31,285 nt of DNA from an uncultured Clostridia bacterium. GTDB taxonomy: Bacteria; Bacillota; Clostridia; Oscillospirales; Oscillospiraceae. Positions 6,830 to 13,608 of this stretch are shown here, piece by piece. The DNA lies in contig CALLZZ010000169.1 in NCBI GenBank assembly GCA_937858235.1, forward strand, positions 1 to 31,285, written 5' to 3'. Position 1 is the first letter of the stretch, and every line of letters starts with the position of its first letter. A model generated the notes under the pieces. It saw only the letters and a list, made by a program, of their open reading frames with translations. It was not told where the DNA came from and searched no databases. The position numbers and the translations under genes are program-made.

Positions 6830-6918
6830 TGGCGGAAGAGGTGGGATTCGAACCCACGGTACCTTGCGGTACACCGCATTTCGAGTGCGGCTCGTTATGA
6901 CCACTTCGATACTCTTCC
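6830..6918 (-). tRNA. tRNA-Ser (anticodon CGA), with encoded CCA
   Basis: The minus strand folds as a class II tRNA. The acceptor GGAAGAG pairs with CTCTTCC, followed by G and an encoded CCA. The anticodon loop CTCGAAA gives CGA, which reads serine UCG. The T arm GTGGGTTCGAATCCCAC is canonical, and there is a long variable arm. Upstream on the same strand lies the 5' half of a second tRNA-Ser(CGA) of different sequence (GGAGAGTTG start). This intact copy may therefore be carried by the integrated element and replace the disrupted host gene; see findings. Confidence 0.93.
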
Positions 6919-6951
6919 ATATTAAATTGTCACGGGCAACGCCTCAAAACT

Positions 6952-6994
6952 ATTATTTCGAGTGCTGCACCTTCGACCACTCGGACAACTCTCC
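6952..6994 (-). pseudogene. 5' half of a disrupted tRNA-Ser(CGA), probable element attachment site
   Basis: On the minus strand, starting at 6994, GGAGAGTTGTCCGAGTGGTC continues through a D arm and the 5' anticodon stem to GCACTCGAAAT. There the tRNA ends abruptly and TAATAGTTTTG follows instead of the complementary stem. The start is that of a normal bacterial tRNA-Ser. The breakpoint lies in the anticodon loop, a common integrase crossover site. GCACTCGAAAT is shared exactly with the intact tRNA-Ser at 6830-6918. The 3' half is not in the window and would be expected at the other end of the element. Confidence 0.75.
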
Positions 6995-7213
6995 ATATAA
7001 ATTTTCAACATTCTCTTAGAATCCTCAGAAAGTGGGAAGTATCGCAGCGATATTGTAACAACTAGTCAGGAAATAAAATCTGTTAACGCTAAAACTACGT
7101 TGCATTATGACATAGAACCACTAAAAAAACAAGAGAGAACATTAGAATTCTAGCATTACTGACTACTAGGTATCCCAATCTCCTACAAAATTTCGTTTTT
7201 TTCAAAGTTCCCC
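6995..7213. other. AT-rich intergenic region without recognisable genes
   Basis: Between the tRNA fragment and the rpmB promoter I see no coding frame, RNA gene or strong hairpin. Part of it is the promoter region of the disrupted tRNA-Ser. Confidence 0.5.
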
Positions 7214-7242
7214 TTGATTTTGCACACTGCATCTGGTATGAT
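7214..7242 (+). promoter_or_regulatory. sigma-A promoter of rpmB
   Basis: TTGATT (7214-7219) and TATGAT (7237-7242) are separated by 17 bases, about 55 bases before the rpmB start. Confidence 0.75.
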
Positions 7243-7296
7243 AATAAAGCTGTTTTACAACATGCTGTTAATGCTAATTATGAGGAGGTATGCAAA

Positions 7297-7482
7297 ATGG
7301 CTAAGTGCGACTTTTGCGAGAAGGGCGTAGTGTTTGGAATTCAGGTATCCCATTCTCATCGCCGTTCCAATCGCGTCTGGAAGCCCAACGTGAAGCGCGT
7401 CAAGGCAATCGTGAACGGCTCTCCCACTCACGTTTACGTCTGTTCTAGATGCCTCCGTTCCGGTAAAGTTACTCGTGCGTGA
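7297..7482 (+). CDS. rpmB: 50S ribosomal protein L28
   Basis: The 61-residue product MAKCDFCEKGVVFGIQVSHS is a full-length bacterial L28, a structural protein of the large ribosomal subunit. It keeps the zinc-binding form with two Cys pairs, CDFC near the N-terminus and CSRC near the C-terminus. The motif SHSHRRSNRVWKPNVKRVK is the conserved rRNA-binding part. ATG 7297 follows GAGGAGG at 7281-7287. The gene is monocistronic, with its own promoter upstream and a strong terminator 13 bases after the stop. It is the first clear core gene to the right of the presumed element end, which helps place the element boundary. Confidence 0.97.
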   Translation: MAKCDFCEKGVVFGIQVSHSHRRSNRVWKPNVKRVKAIVNGSPTHVYVCSRCLRSGKVTRA

Positions 7483-7494
7483 ATCAGAACATGC

Positions 7495-7533
7495 AAATAA
7501 CGGTCTCTGTCATTGATACAGAGACCGTTATTT
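7495..7533 (+). terminator. intrinsic terminator of rpmB
   Basis: Arms AAATAACGGTCTCTGT and complement, with the 7-base loop CATTGAT, are followed by a T-rich stretch. Confidence 0.9.
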
Positions 7534-7658
7534 GTTATATTTTAGAAAACATATGCTTGCAATTTGTTATCCTTTACGTTATCCTAGTAGAAATTGTAGC
7601 ATTTCAGCATTGACATATGTCTATTCCGCGTCTACATTGGTTGGGAGGTTATTTTTAG

Positions 7659-9284
7659 ATGTACAGTACAACTTGCGCTCTGATCGCAGCAGTCCCATTG
7701 CTTCTGGCCTTTTTCCTTATGGTTCTGTTCAATACATCTGCTTCTAAATCGGTCGGCATATCCTTTTTGTTAACCATTATTTTGGTGCTCTTTGTTTGGA
7801 AGGTGGATTTGCTCACAACTGCTGCTTACGCAATCTACGGTCTGCTAAAAGCTGTAGATTTGTTGCTCATAGTAGCGGGTGCCATCTTTTTGCAAAACAC
7901 ACTGAAATCCGCAGGCCTGATGGATGTGATTCGCAGCGGATTTAAGCGTATTTCTCCTGATCCTCGTATTCAAGCCATCATTATTGCCTACTTGTTTGGT
8001 GCTTTTATCGAAGGATCCGCTGGCTTTGGTACCCCTGCTGCACTGGCAGCACCTCTATTGGTTGGATTGGGTTTCCCAGCTGTGGCCGCTTGCGTTGTGT
8101 CTTTGATTTCCAACAGCACGCCAGTTCCATTTGCCGCAGTCGGCACGCCTACTTTGACGACTATTTCCAATATTACCTCCCAATTGGAGGCATCTGGTGT
8201 ATCGACTGATGCCTTTACCAGTGCGGTAACCCATAAGGTCTGCTTCTACCTGGGGATTGGCGGCATAGTAGTTCCGTTGTTGCTGGTTGCTGTCTTGGCC
8301 CTTTTCTTCGGCTCTGAGCGCAAGCTGCGCAGTATTACTGAAATGATCCCATTTTCTATACTTGCAGCCCTCACTTTTATTGTCCCCTATTATTTGCTGG
8401 GTACGTTCCTAGGTTCTGAATTTGCCTCGATTATCGGTTCGATTATCGGTATGCTTCTCACCGTTTTGGCAGCAAAATTCCGCATTCTGGTTCCGAAATA
8501 TGTCTGGCACTTCAAGAATTCAAACACCAACGTAGAGCAGAATTTAGAAGAAGTACCCACTAAAAAACAGTTTTTACTAGCGTGGACTCCGTATTTTTCC
8601 ATTGCTCTGTTACTTTTGGTGACCCGTGTATCTGCATTTGGTCTGAAGGATATTTTGAAAGGAATTACCATCAATATCAACAATATTCTTGGCGTTGATG
8701 GCTTAAATTTTGCGTTCCCATGGGCATACAATCCAGGCATATTCCCCTTCATTTTTGTTGCCCTAATTACTGCACTCTGTTGCCGCCTGTCTGGTAAGCG
8801 TATCGTACAGGTTGCCAAAAGCACTGGTCGTCAAATGGCAAACCTCACCATCGCATTGGTTGCTGGTGTTGCCATGGTACAGATTATGATGAACTCTGGT
8901 GTCAACACCTCGGGGCTCAACAGTATGCTCTCACAGATTAGTCAGCTAATGGTAGATATAGTTGGCAGTGCCTTCCCCTATATGTCACCTGTGATCGGTA
9001 TTTTTGGTGCCTTTGTTTCCGGCTCCTGTACCGTTTCTAGCACCTTGTTCGGACCGCTTCAGTACGAAACTGCCGAACTTCTTTCTCTCTCAACCTCCAC
9101 CATTATCGCATTGCAGATCACAGGCGGCGCACTGGGCAACATGATCTGCATCAACAATGTAGTTGCCGTTACCTCAACTACCAATGCACCAGGCAGGGAA
9201 GGGCATATTATCCGCCTCTGTCTCTTGCCATGTCTGATCTATTGTGCTATTGTTTGGGCTGTTTACATGTTTGCTGGAATATAG
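7659..9284 (+). CDS. lctP: L-lactate permease family transporter
   Basis: The 541-residue, strongly hydrophobic protein has about 12-14 predicted membrane segments. It carries the LctP-family signatures: GAIFLQNTLKSAGLMD near residue 90, FGAFIEGSAGFGTPAALAAP near 115-135 and FVSGSCTVSSTLFGPLQ late in the protein. The family imports lactate or glycolate with protons across the cytoplasmic membrane. ATG 7659 follows GGGAGG at 7643-7648. A terminator follows directly, so the gene is monocistronic. The disrupted iclR gene downstream may once have regulated it or a lost neighbouring pathway. Substrate is assigned by family only; related paralogues carry other hydroxy acids or sulfonates. Confidence 0.9.
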   Translation: MYSTTCALIAAVPLLLAFFLMVLFNTSASKSVGISFLLTIILVLFVWKVDLLTTAAYAIYGLLKAVDLLLIVAGAIFLQNTLKSAGLMDVIRSGFKRISPDPRIQAIIIAYLFGAFIEGSAGFGTPAALAAPLLVGLGFPAVAACVVSLISNSTPVPFAAVGTPTLTTISNITSQLEASGVSTDAFTSAVTHKVCFYLGIGGIVVPLLLVAVLALFFGSERKLRSITEMIPFSILAALTFIVPYYLLGTFLGSEFASIIGSIIGMLLTVLAAKFRILVPKYVWHFKNSNTNVEQNLEEVPTKKQFLLAWTPYFSIALLLLVTRVSAFGLKDILKGITININNILGVDGLNFAFPWAYNPGIFPFIFVALITALCCRLSGKRIVQVAKSTGRQMANLTIALVAGVAMVQIMMNSGVNTSGLNSMLSQISQLMVDIVGSAFPYMSPVIGIFGAFVSGSCTVSSTLFGPLQYETAELLSLSTSTIIALQITGGALGNMICINNVVAVTSTTNAPGREGHIIRLCLLPCLIYCAIVWAVYMFAGI

Positions 9285-9297
9285 ATAAATAAGAACG

Positions 9298-9330
9298 ATC
9301 CCCCGTTGGAGTCTCCGGCGGGGGATGTTT
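9298..9330 (+). terminator. intrinsic terminator of lctP
   Basis: ATCCCCCG pairs with CGGGGGAT across a 13-base loop, followed by GTTTTCTTCT. Confidence 0.8.
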
Positions 9331-9454
9331 TCTTCTGTTATTTTAGAAAAGATATTGGAAGGCTGCAATATACAACTTAGTTGATGTGTTTTTAGGGGCT
9401 TTATTACAAGCATCTAAAAGTAAGGTTATAGGGTTAAGTATAGGAACTCTTTAC

Positions 9455-9527
9455 TGTTGCACAATATGCAACAGCGTGCTACACTTCAAAACCGTGTTAC
9501 ACTTAGTATAACAATATTTTATACTAA
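9455..9527. promoter_or_regulatory. two inverted repeats upstream of the iclR remnant, possible operators
   Basis: TGTTGCA-5-TGCAACA lies at 9455-9473 and TTAGTATA-9-TATACTAA at 9503-9527. Both lie in the 110 bases before the iclR start, a normal place for IclR-family autoregulatory sites. No binding evidence can be read from sequence. Confidence 0.45.
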
Positions 9528-9568
9528 ATGGCTCCATTCGGGGTGTATTTAAGAAAGGATGTTTTGTT

Positions 9569-9955
9569 ATGACTCAGTCGGCAGGGAACCAACCTAAAGT
9601 TTCCAAAGCTAAGCGTGTCAGCAAACCCCTTGCGATACTCTCCACGTTTAACGAAGTGATACCTATGCAACGCACCATTGATATTGCAGCGAAATTGCAT
9701 ATGAACATTAGTACTGTGTCCCGCCATCTCAATACAATGCTCGACTGGGGCTTTTTAGAGCGAGACAACTCAACCGGGGTCTACTTTTGGGGACTTGAGA
9801 TTGTTGCACTTGCAGGGGCATCTTTACAGAACAATGACGTTTATCGCCATGCTTACCCTGAGCTACAGCAGCTCTCTTATAAATACGGGGTACACATACA
9901 GGTTGCTCGCTCTAAAGCCGCTCAGGCACAGTTTGTTTTTGCAACTCAGGATTAG
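9569..9955 (+). pseudogene. IclR-family regulator remnant fused to the start of an aldehyde dehydrogenase
   Basis: The open frame encodes 128 residues, half the usual 250. Residues about 15-70 form the IclR winged helix (SKPLAILSTFNEVIPMQRTI, then STVSRHLNTMLDWGFLER). The effector domain begins around residue 85 and breaks off after YKYGVHIQVA. The last residues, RSKAAQAQFVFATQ, read like the N-terminus of the aldehyde dehydrogenase whose remains follow in the same frame after the stop (ADVAARAICKVVYDN). A deletion that fused the two genes, and a later stop at 9953, explain this. The ribosome site AGAAAGGA and start are intact, so a DNA-binding fragment could still be made. It would lack the ligand-binding domain. 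Confidence 0.75.
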
Positions 9956-10735
9956 GCAGATGTAGCCGCGCGTGCTATTTGTAAAGTTGTCTATGACAAT
10001 TCCTAAAAGCTGGATCCCATGGCAGCTGAAGAATCCCGTATGGGCAACCTGCAGGATAAGATTGCAAAGTGCTGCAACAAGTCTGCACTAATTTGGCACA
10101 GCCTAAAGGGAAAGAAGTCCTACGATATCATCAATAGAATTGAAAAACGCCGCATGATCGAGGTTGCAAAGCCCATGGGCGTCGTTGCAAGCATTATTCC
10201 CTTCACCAACCCGGTTGTCACTCCGATGAACAACGGGTGCATATGCAACGAAGACCTGTAACTCCATCATCTTTGCTCCACATCCCGTGCAGTAAAGTGC
10301 GCCAAGCTGCTGGTGGAGATGTTCCGCGCAGAACTGGCAAAGCTTAGCCTGCCTGAAGATCTGGTTCCGGATCCGGAAGACGTTTCTAATGAAGTCACCG
10401 CAGAGCTGATGAGTGCGGCAGATGCAGTAGGGAAGATCATCATCGGTCGTGCCTTTGATAACGGCCTGTTCTAAGGCGGCGATGTATTCAGCCGTGTAGT
10501 AGTTGGTATGTATGCAGATCAGGTCTGCAAAGGAAATTGGTCTGGATGCGCCTGAAGACACCCGTGTCATCGTTGCAAAGGCAAGCGCAACTGATGCTGG
10601 CGACGTTCTGCGCCGGGAAAAGTTGTGTCCTGTTATTTCCGTGATGTCCTATAAAACCTTGCTACTTCAGCAGGAACAGCAGATGCTGCAGTCAGAACGG
10701 CAGGCAAAATGATTATTTAAAGGTCAATCAGACCT
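9905..10735 (+). pseudogene. acetaldehyde/sulfoacetaldehyde-type aldehyde dehydrogenase, degenerate
   Basis: Several pieces in different frames match CoA-acylating aldehyde dehydrogenases (AdhE N-domain / SauS type). They are ADVAARAICKVVYDN and MAAEESRMGNLQDKIAKC, then VAKPMGVVASIIPFTNPVVT (to 10261), then NSIIFAPHP (10262-10288), KCAKLLVEMFRAELAKLSLP (10290s), a late piece GRAFDNGLF, and PEDTRVIVAKAS with GDVLRREKLCPVISVMSYKT (up to about 10660). Stops occur at about 10003, 10259 and 10471, and stretches between pieces, including the region of the catalytic cysteine, are missing. The 3' end is lost near the IS remnant. The intact enzyme would have turned an aldehyde and CoA into an acyl-CoA using NAD. 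It is certainly non-functional. Confidence 0.8.
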
Positions 10736-10784
10736 TGCCTGAAGGCCTGGTGGGAATGCATGACATCTTTGACATCGGCTTGCC

Positions 10785-11091
10785 ACCTCCATCCAATTGT
10801 GGAGATGTGTGCCTGAGTGAATCTTATACTTATTACAGATGTCCTTAAGGCTTCCTTTTCCAGACAAAGATTCTGTTACGGCTTTCAGCTTAGGGTTTGC
10901 TGAATGGTCATTGTTCTTGCTTGCCGACTGTAACGCCGCTGCACCGTCTTTTTTGTACAGTACACCCCAACTGCAAAATGAGGATTCGCTATTGTTCGCC
11001 GCCTTGACACTCTCCTTGCATCCTCTGCACCCATCAGATACGCTTCTACTATTTCCACCTTTTTTTCATACGGCATCTTGTTTTTTGACAT
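10785..11091 (-). pseudogene. IS3-family transposase OrfA remnant, frameshifted
   Basis: On the minus strand MSKNKMPYEKKVEIVEAYL opens a first helix-turn-helix at 11091. In another frame YKKDGAAALQSASKNN and KLKAVTESLSGKGSLKDICN continue with KYKIHSGTHLHNWM, the second helix-turn-helix and Trp motif typical of IS3/IS150-group OrfA. At least one frameshift separates the halves, and no OrfB (DDE) part is present. It is a dead fragment abutting the truncated aldehyde dehydrogenase, and may have caused the decay of this region. Terminal repeats could not be identified with confidence. Confidence 0.7.
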
Positions 11092-11200
11092 TAAAATGCT
11101 CCCTTCATAAGAAACAGTGTTTTTATTTCACTGTCTCCTATAAAGGAAGCATATCAAAGCACCCCGCCTTTTTCGGTTTACAACGATTTTCTTTGGGTTA

Positions 11201-11440
11201 TTAGAGCCAACTCATCGGACAGTATACAATATACTGGTAGATGCTCGCAACGTGGCGGCGTTCCACCGTCACGGAACCTGCAAGGGAATTGCCCGATTCT
11301 TTAACCAGCTCATCCAGCTCAGGAATCGGTTCCTTACACATTTTGTACCACCCAATCTGAACACCAGGATTTTCTTCTTGGTCAATGAGGGGGGCCATCT
11401 CTTTTTTTCCTATGAGTTCAAGTAACGCTTCTTTTTTCAT
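11201..11440 (-). CDS. small protein of unknown function, perhaps truncated
   Basis: I do not recognise this 79-residue protein. ATG 11440 has a good AAAGGAGAG site 7 bases upstream and a strong promoter with a palindrome further up, so the 5' end looks genuine. The first 60 residues are acidic and protein-like (MKKEALLELIGKKEMAPLID, then IGWYKMCKEPIPELDELVKE). The last part, HVASIYQYIVYCPMSWL, looks different and may be random sequence read through after a truncation near the IS remnant. There are no membrane segments or cysteine motifs in the genuine part. No function can be proposed. Confidence 0.5.
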   Translation of the reverse strand: MKKEALLELIGKKEMAPLIDQEENPGVQIGWYKMCKEPIPELDELVKESGNSLAGSVTVERRHVASIYQYIVYCPMSWL

Positions 11441-11478
11441 TTTTGCTCTCCTTTCGGCTCTGTGAGAAGTTCAAATTC

Positions 11479-11507
11479 AAAATAACATATGTAGACGTCT
11501 ATGTCAA
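11479..11507 (-). promoter_or_regulatory. sigma-A promoter with embedded palindromic operator
   Basis: On the minus strand TTGACA (11507-11502) and TATTTT (11484-11479) are 17 bases apart. The perfect palindrome TAGACGTCTA (11492-11501) occupies the spacer next to the -35 box, a classic repressor position. It would control the small gene at 11201-11440. The cognate repressor is not in the window. Confidence 0.65.
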
Positions 11508-11592
11508 AGCATAAAACAAAAAATCTACAAAAAGGAATTACATTGGCTTTGCTATGTTATTGAAAAAGTGATACGTATTTGAAAGTAAGTCC

Positions 11593-11807
11593 TTATTCTA
11601 TGTGGTCTGTTGGAAAGTGGGAAATTGATTTTTCTGCGCCGTTAGTCTGCCCTAAATCAAAGCTTTTGGGGAAATAATCCATGAAACCATGTGCAGCATC
11701 AAATGTAAGTATATCTAAATGTGGTTTGTTCCGAAGCACATGCACAAGAGTATCTACCTCAAAAGAATCTTCCTTTGCAAACAGCAAAAGGGTAGGGCAA
11801 GCAGGGC
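11593..11807 (-). pseudogene. dienelactone-hydrolase-like protein, C-terminal fragment
   Basis: The minus-strand frame reads CPTLLLFAKEDSFEVDTLV and then LDILTFDAAHGFMDYF, ending SISHFPTDHIE. This is the C-terminal third of a dienelactone hydrolase (alpha/beta hydrolase) with the acidic residue (KED) and the catalytic His (AAHGF). It has no start codon context of its own. The missing middle part, with the nucleophile motif, lies immediately next to it on the opposite strand (11811-11970). The two pieces meet near 11810, so an inversion inside the gene is the simplest explanation. Confidence 0.65.
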
Positions 11808-11810
11808 AGG

Positions 11811-11970
11811 GTTGAGGCTAGTATAATCTCTGATGCGGGAACTGCAGCAAGAGATGGTGCCAAAGAAGTGGATAGATTCGTCAGGCATCTAAGAGAAACC
11901 TGCGAAAAGGTTTTTATCCTTGGCTTTAGCATTGGTGCAACCATTGCATGGAGATGCTGCCAGCTGCCCA
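11811..11970 (+). pseudogene. dienelactone-hydrolase-like protein, central fragment in opposite orientation
   Basis: Reading on the plus strand from 11817 gives ASIISDAGTAARDGAKEVDR and then FVRHLRETCEKVFILGFSIG followed by ATIAWRCC. GFSIG is a nucleophile elbow (G-x-S-x-G), as in alpha/beta hydrolases. It has no start codon and ends at a stop in the terminator-like hairpin near 11998. Joined after this piece, the C-terminal fragment on the other strand would make a nearly complete hydrolase. Confidence 0.6.
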
Positions 11971-11978
11971 CCGAAAAC

Positions 11979-12007
11979 CTCCCCACACTTATTGTGTGAG
12001 GTTTTTG
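11979..12007. terminator. intrinsic terminator, probably of the glyoxalase-like gene
   Basis: AAAACCTC...ACAC pairs imperfectly with GTGTGAGGTTTT around a short TTATT loop. It lies 20 bases after the stop of the minus-strand gene at 12028. Confidence 0.5.
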
Positions 12008-12027
12008 CGACTCCGTTTTTCGACAGA

Positions 12028-12399
12028 TTACTTGCGATACGGGCAGATTTCAATCCAGTAGCCGTCTGGATCGGTGATGAAATAAACGCCCATAGTTTCA
12101 TTTCCGTAGCAGATACAGTCCATTTCTTTGTGTTTTTGGTAGGCTGCCTCATAATCGTCAACACGGAAAGCCAAGTGGAACTCGCACTCTCCCAAATTAT
12201 ATTTCTGGGGATGATCGCGCATCCAGGTCAGCTCCAACTGAAAATCAGTGGTATCGTTGGCAATATATACAATGATATAAGAACCATCCTTTGCTACATT
12301 GCGACGCACTTCAGTTAATCCCAGCGCCTCATTATAAAATGCCAGGGATTTTTCCAAATCGGATACGTTATAATTCTCATGATCCATTTTGAATTGCAT
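12028..12399 (-). CDS. gloA: glyoxalase I / VOC-family protein
   Basis: The 123-residue protein begins MQFKMDHENYNVSDLEKSLA and has two beta-alpha-beta-beta-beta repeats of the vicinal oxygen chelate fold. Likely metal ligands are H7, the Glu in FQLELTWM, the His in CEFHLAFRV and the Glu in YWIEICPY. This is the H-E-H-E set of glyoxalase I, which isomerises the methylglyoxal-glutathione adduct to S-lactoylglutathione. In Bacillota lacking glutathione another thiol may be used. ATG 12399 follows AAAAGGAG. It seems monocistronic, with the transporter gene upstream 50 bases away on the same strand. Family assignment is firm, substrate less so. Confidence 0.85.
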   Translation of the reverse strand: MQFKMDHENYNVSDLEKSLAFYNEALGLTEVRRNVAKDGSYIIVYIANDTTDFQLELTWMRDHPQKYNLGECEFHLAFRVDDYEAAYQKHKEMDCICYGNETMGVYFITDPDGYWIEICPYRK

Positions 12400-12449
12400 G
12401 CTAATACTCCTTTTCCATATAGATTTGGGTAACGGTGTTGTTCGTTCTA

Positions 12450-13379
12450 TTATAGTAGCGTGACCACCGTAGTAACAAGGGTAATTGTAATAATGGACAG
12501 TGTAGTGCTAAGCACAATCCCTTTGGTTAGGGTTTCCGTTTCCTGTCCCGCCTGCTGAGCCAGCATTAGGGGCATATTCGCCACTGGCATTGCCATCAAT
12601 AACATGGTAACGTTAATCATCGTTTCATCATGCACAAATTGCTTCATGACAAAGCCTACAGCGATAGGAACCAGAACAGAGCGGAGCAATACGAACAAGT
12701 AAATTCGCTTTTCGCGAAATACCTGTTTTAATGGGATAAAGGCTAAGGTATGTCCAATGATTGCCACGGTCATAAATGTCATTATACTGCCCAGATAATC
12801 CAGACAGTTAAGGACTGCGGTGGGGACGGTGGGTTTAAAGATGAGCGCAAGGATTGCCACCACACCGGATATAGTACCCACATTGATGAGCTTTTTCCAC
12901 TGGAGCTTTTGTTTCTCTCCCTCGGTGTTCTGATTGAGAACAATAATGCCATAAGTGAAGACCAGAAGGTTAAATCCAAGATTAAACAAGGCTGCATAAG
13001 GCATTCCACCGCTTCCGATAACTGCATTGATAACAGGGTAGCCGATAAAACCAATGTTTCCAAACACGGTCATCAGCTTATAATGTTTTCGCTGATCCTT
13101 TTTCACTCTCAGTAGTGAACCAATTAAAATGGCGAATAAAATTAAAAATGCATATGCCAGCACCACCACAATTCCCATTTGAATGAGATGCTGAGGGGTA
13201 ATGGACTGATCTGTCAGCACACCAGAGAGCATCATTGCCGGACAACAGATATTAATAATCAGGAAAGACATATCGCTGGCTGTAGTCTGTGAAAACTTTC
13301 CTTTTTGGGTGAGCACATATCCGATGATCATAAAAAGGAAGATTATTATCATTTGGGTTGCAACAATACCTGCGCTCAT
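12450..13379 (-). CDS. AEC (auxin efflux carrier) family transporter
   Basis: I chose the ATG at 13379 (MSAGIVATQMIIIFLFMIIG) because an AGGTG site precedes it and a membrane segment starts directly; the frame extends upstream to 13481, but that part is polar and unlikely to be translated. The 309-residue protein has about ten hydrophobic segments in two groups of five around a central cytoplasmic stretch (NTEGEKQKLQWKK). FGNIGFIGYPVINAVIG and the late LLMAMPVANMPLMLAQQAG fit the AEC family, whose bacterial members move malate, malonate or other organic anions. The substrate cannot be told. It may be cotranscribed with the glyoxalase-like gene downstream. Confidence 0.85.
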   Translation of the reverse strand: MSAGIVATQMIIIFLFMIIGYVLTQKGKFSQTTASDMSFLIINICCPAMMLSGVLTDQSITPQHLIQMGIVVVLAYAFLILFAILIGSLLRVKKDQRKHYKLMTVFGNIGFIGYPVINAVIGSGGMPYAALFNLGFNLLVFTYGIIVLNQNTEGEKQKLQWKKLINVGTISGVVAILALIFKPTVPTAVLNCLDYLGSIMTFMTVAIIGHTLAFIPLKQVFREKRIYLFVLLRSVLVPIAVGFVMKQFVHDETMINVTMLLMAMPVANMPLMLAQQAGQETETLTKGIVLSTTLSIITITLVTTVVTLL

Positions 13380-13505
13380 AAATTCACCTGTTCTCTTCAA
13401 CGTTCCTACTAAATATATAGCACCACATGTGCATTCGTCAAGTTCTTCCTTTTTGCCGGAATCCATTGCATCATTTTGCACCTTGGTGGGTTTTCAGTCA
13501 GAAAC

Positions 13506-13534
13506 TTGAATATTATTAAAACTAGGTGTATAAT
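13506..13534 (+). promoter_or_regulatory. sigma-A promoter of the ornithine carbamoyltransferase gene
   Basis: TTGAAT (13506-13511), a 17-base spacer and TATAAT (13529-13534) lie 75 bases before the ATG. The box overlaps AT-rich TGAATATTATT and ATAATATTCGA sequences that resemble arginine-repressor half sites; that part is weak inference. Confidence 0.8.
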
Positions 13535-13608
13535 ATTCGACATAAGTTGGTGGTTGTTTAGCGGGAAAAAGAGAGCCACTCCCGTGAACCAAGGTAGGAG
13601 GAAACAGG

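Noticed and set aside
6599..7019. Open frames across tRNA-Ser and its flanks
   Set aside because: They read through the tRNA gene, its terminator and the tRNA fragment.
10741..10840. A C-terminal piece of the aldehyde dehydrogenase (DIFDIGLPPPSN on the plus strand)
   Set aside because: The minus strand of the same bases gives a much better match, the second helix-turn-helix of an IS3 OrfA ending in HNWM. I therefore end the dehydrogenase near 10735.
10839..11204. Plus-strand open frame of 121 codons
   Set aside because: It is antisense to the IS3 orfA remnant and has no recognisable sequence or ribosome site.
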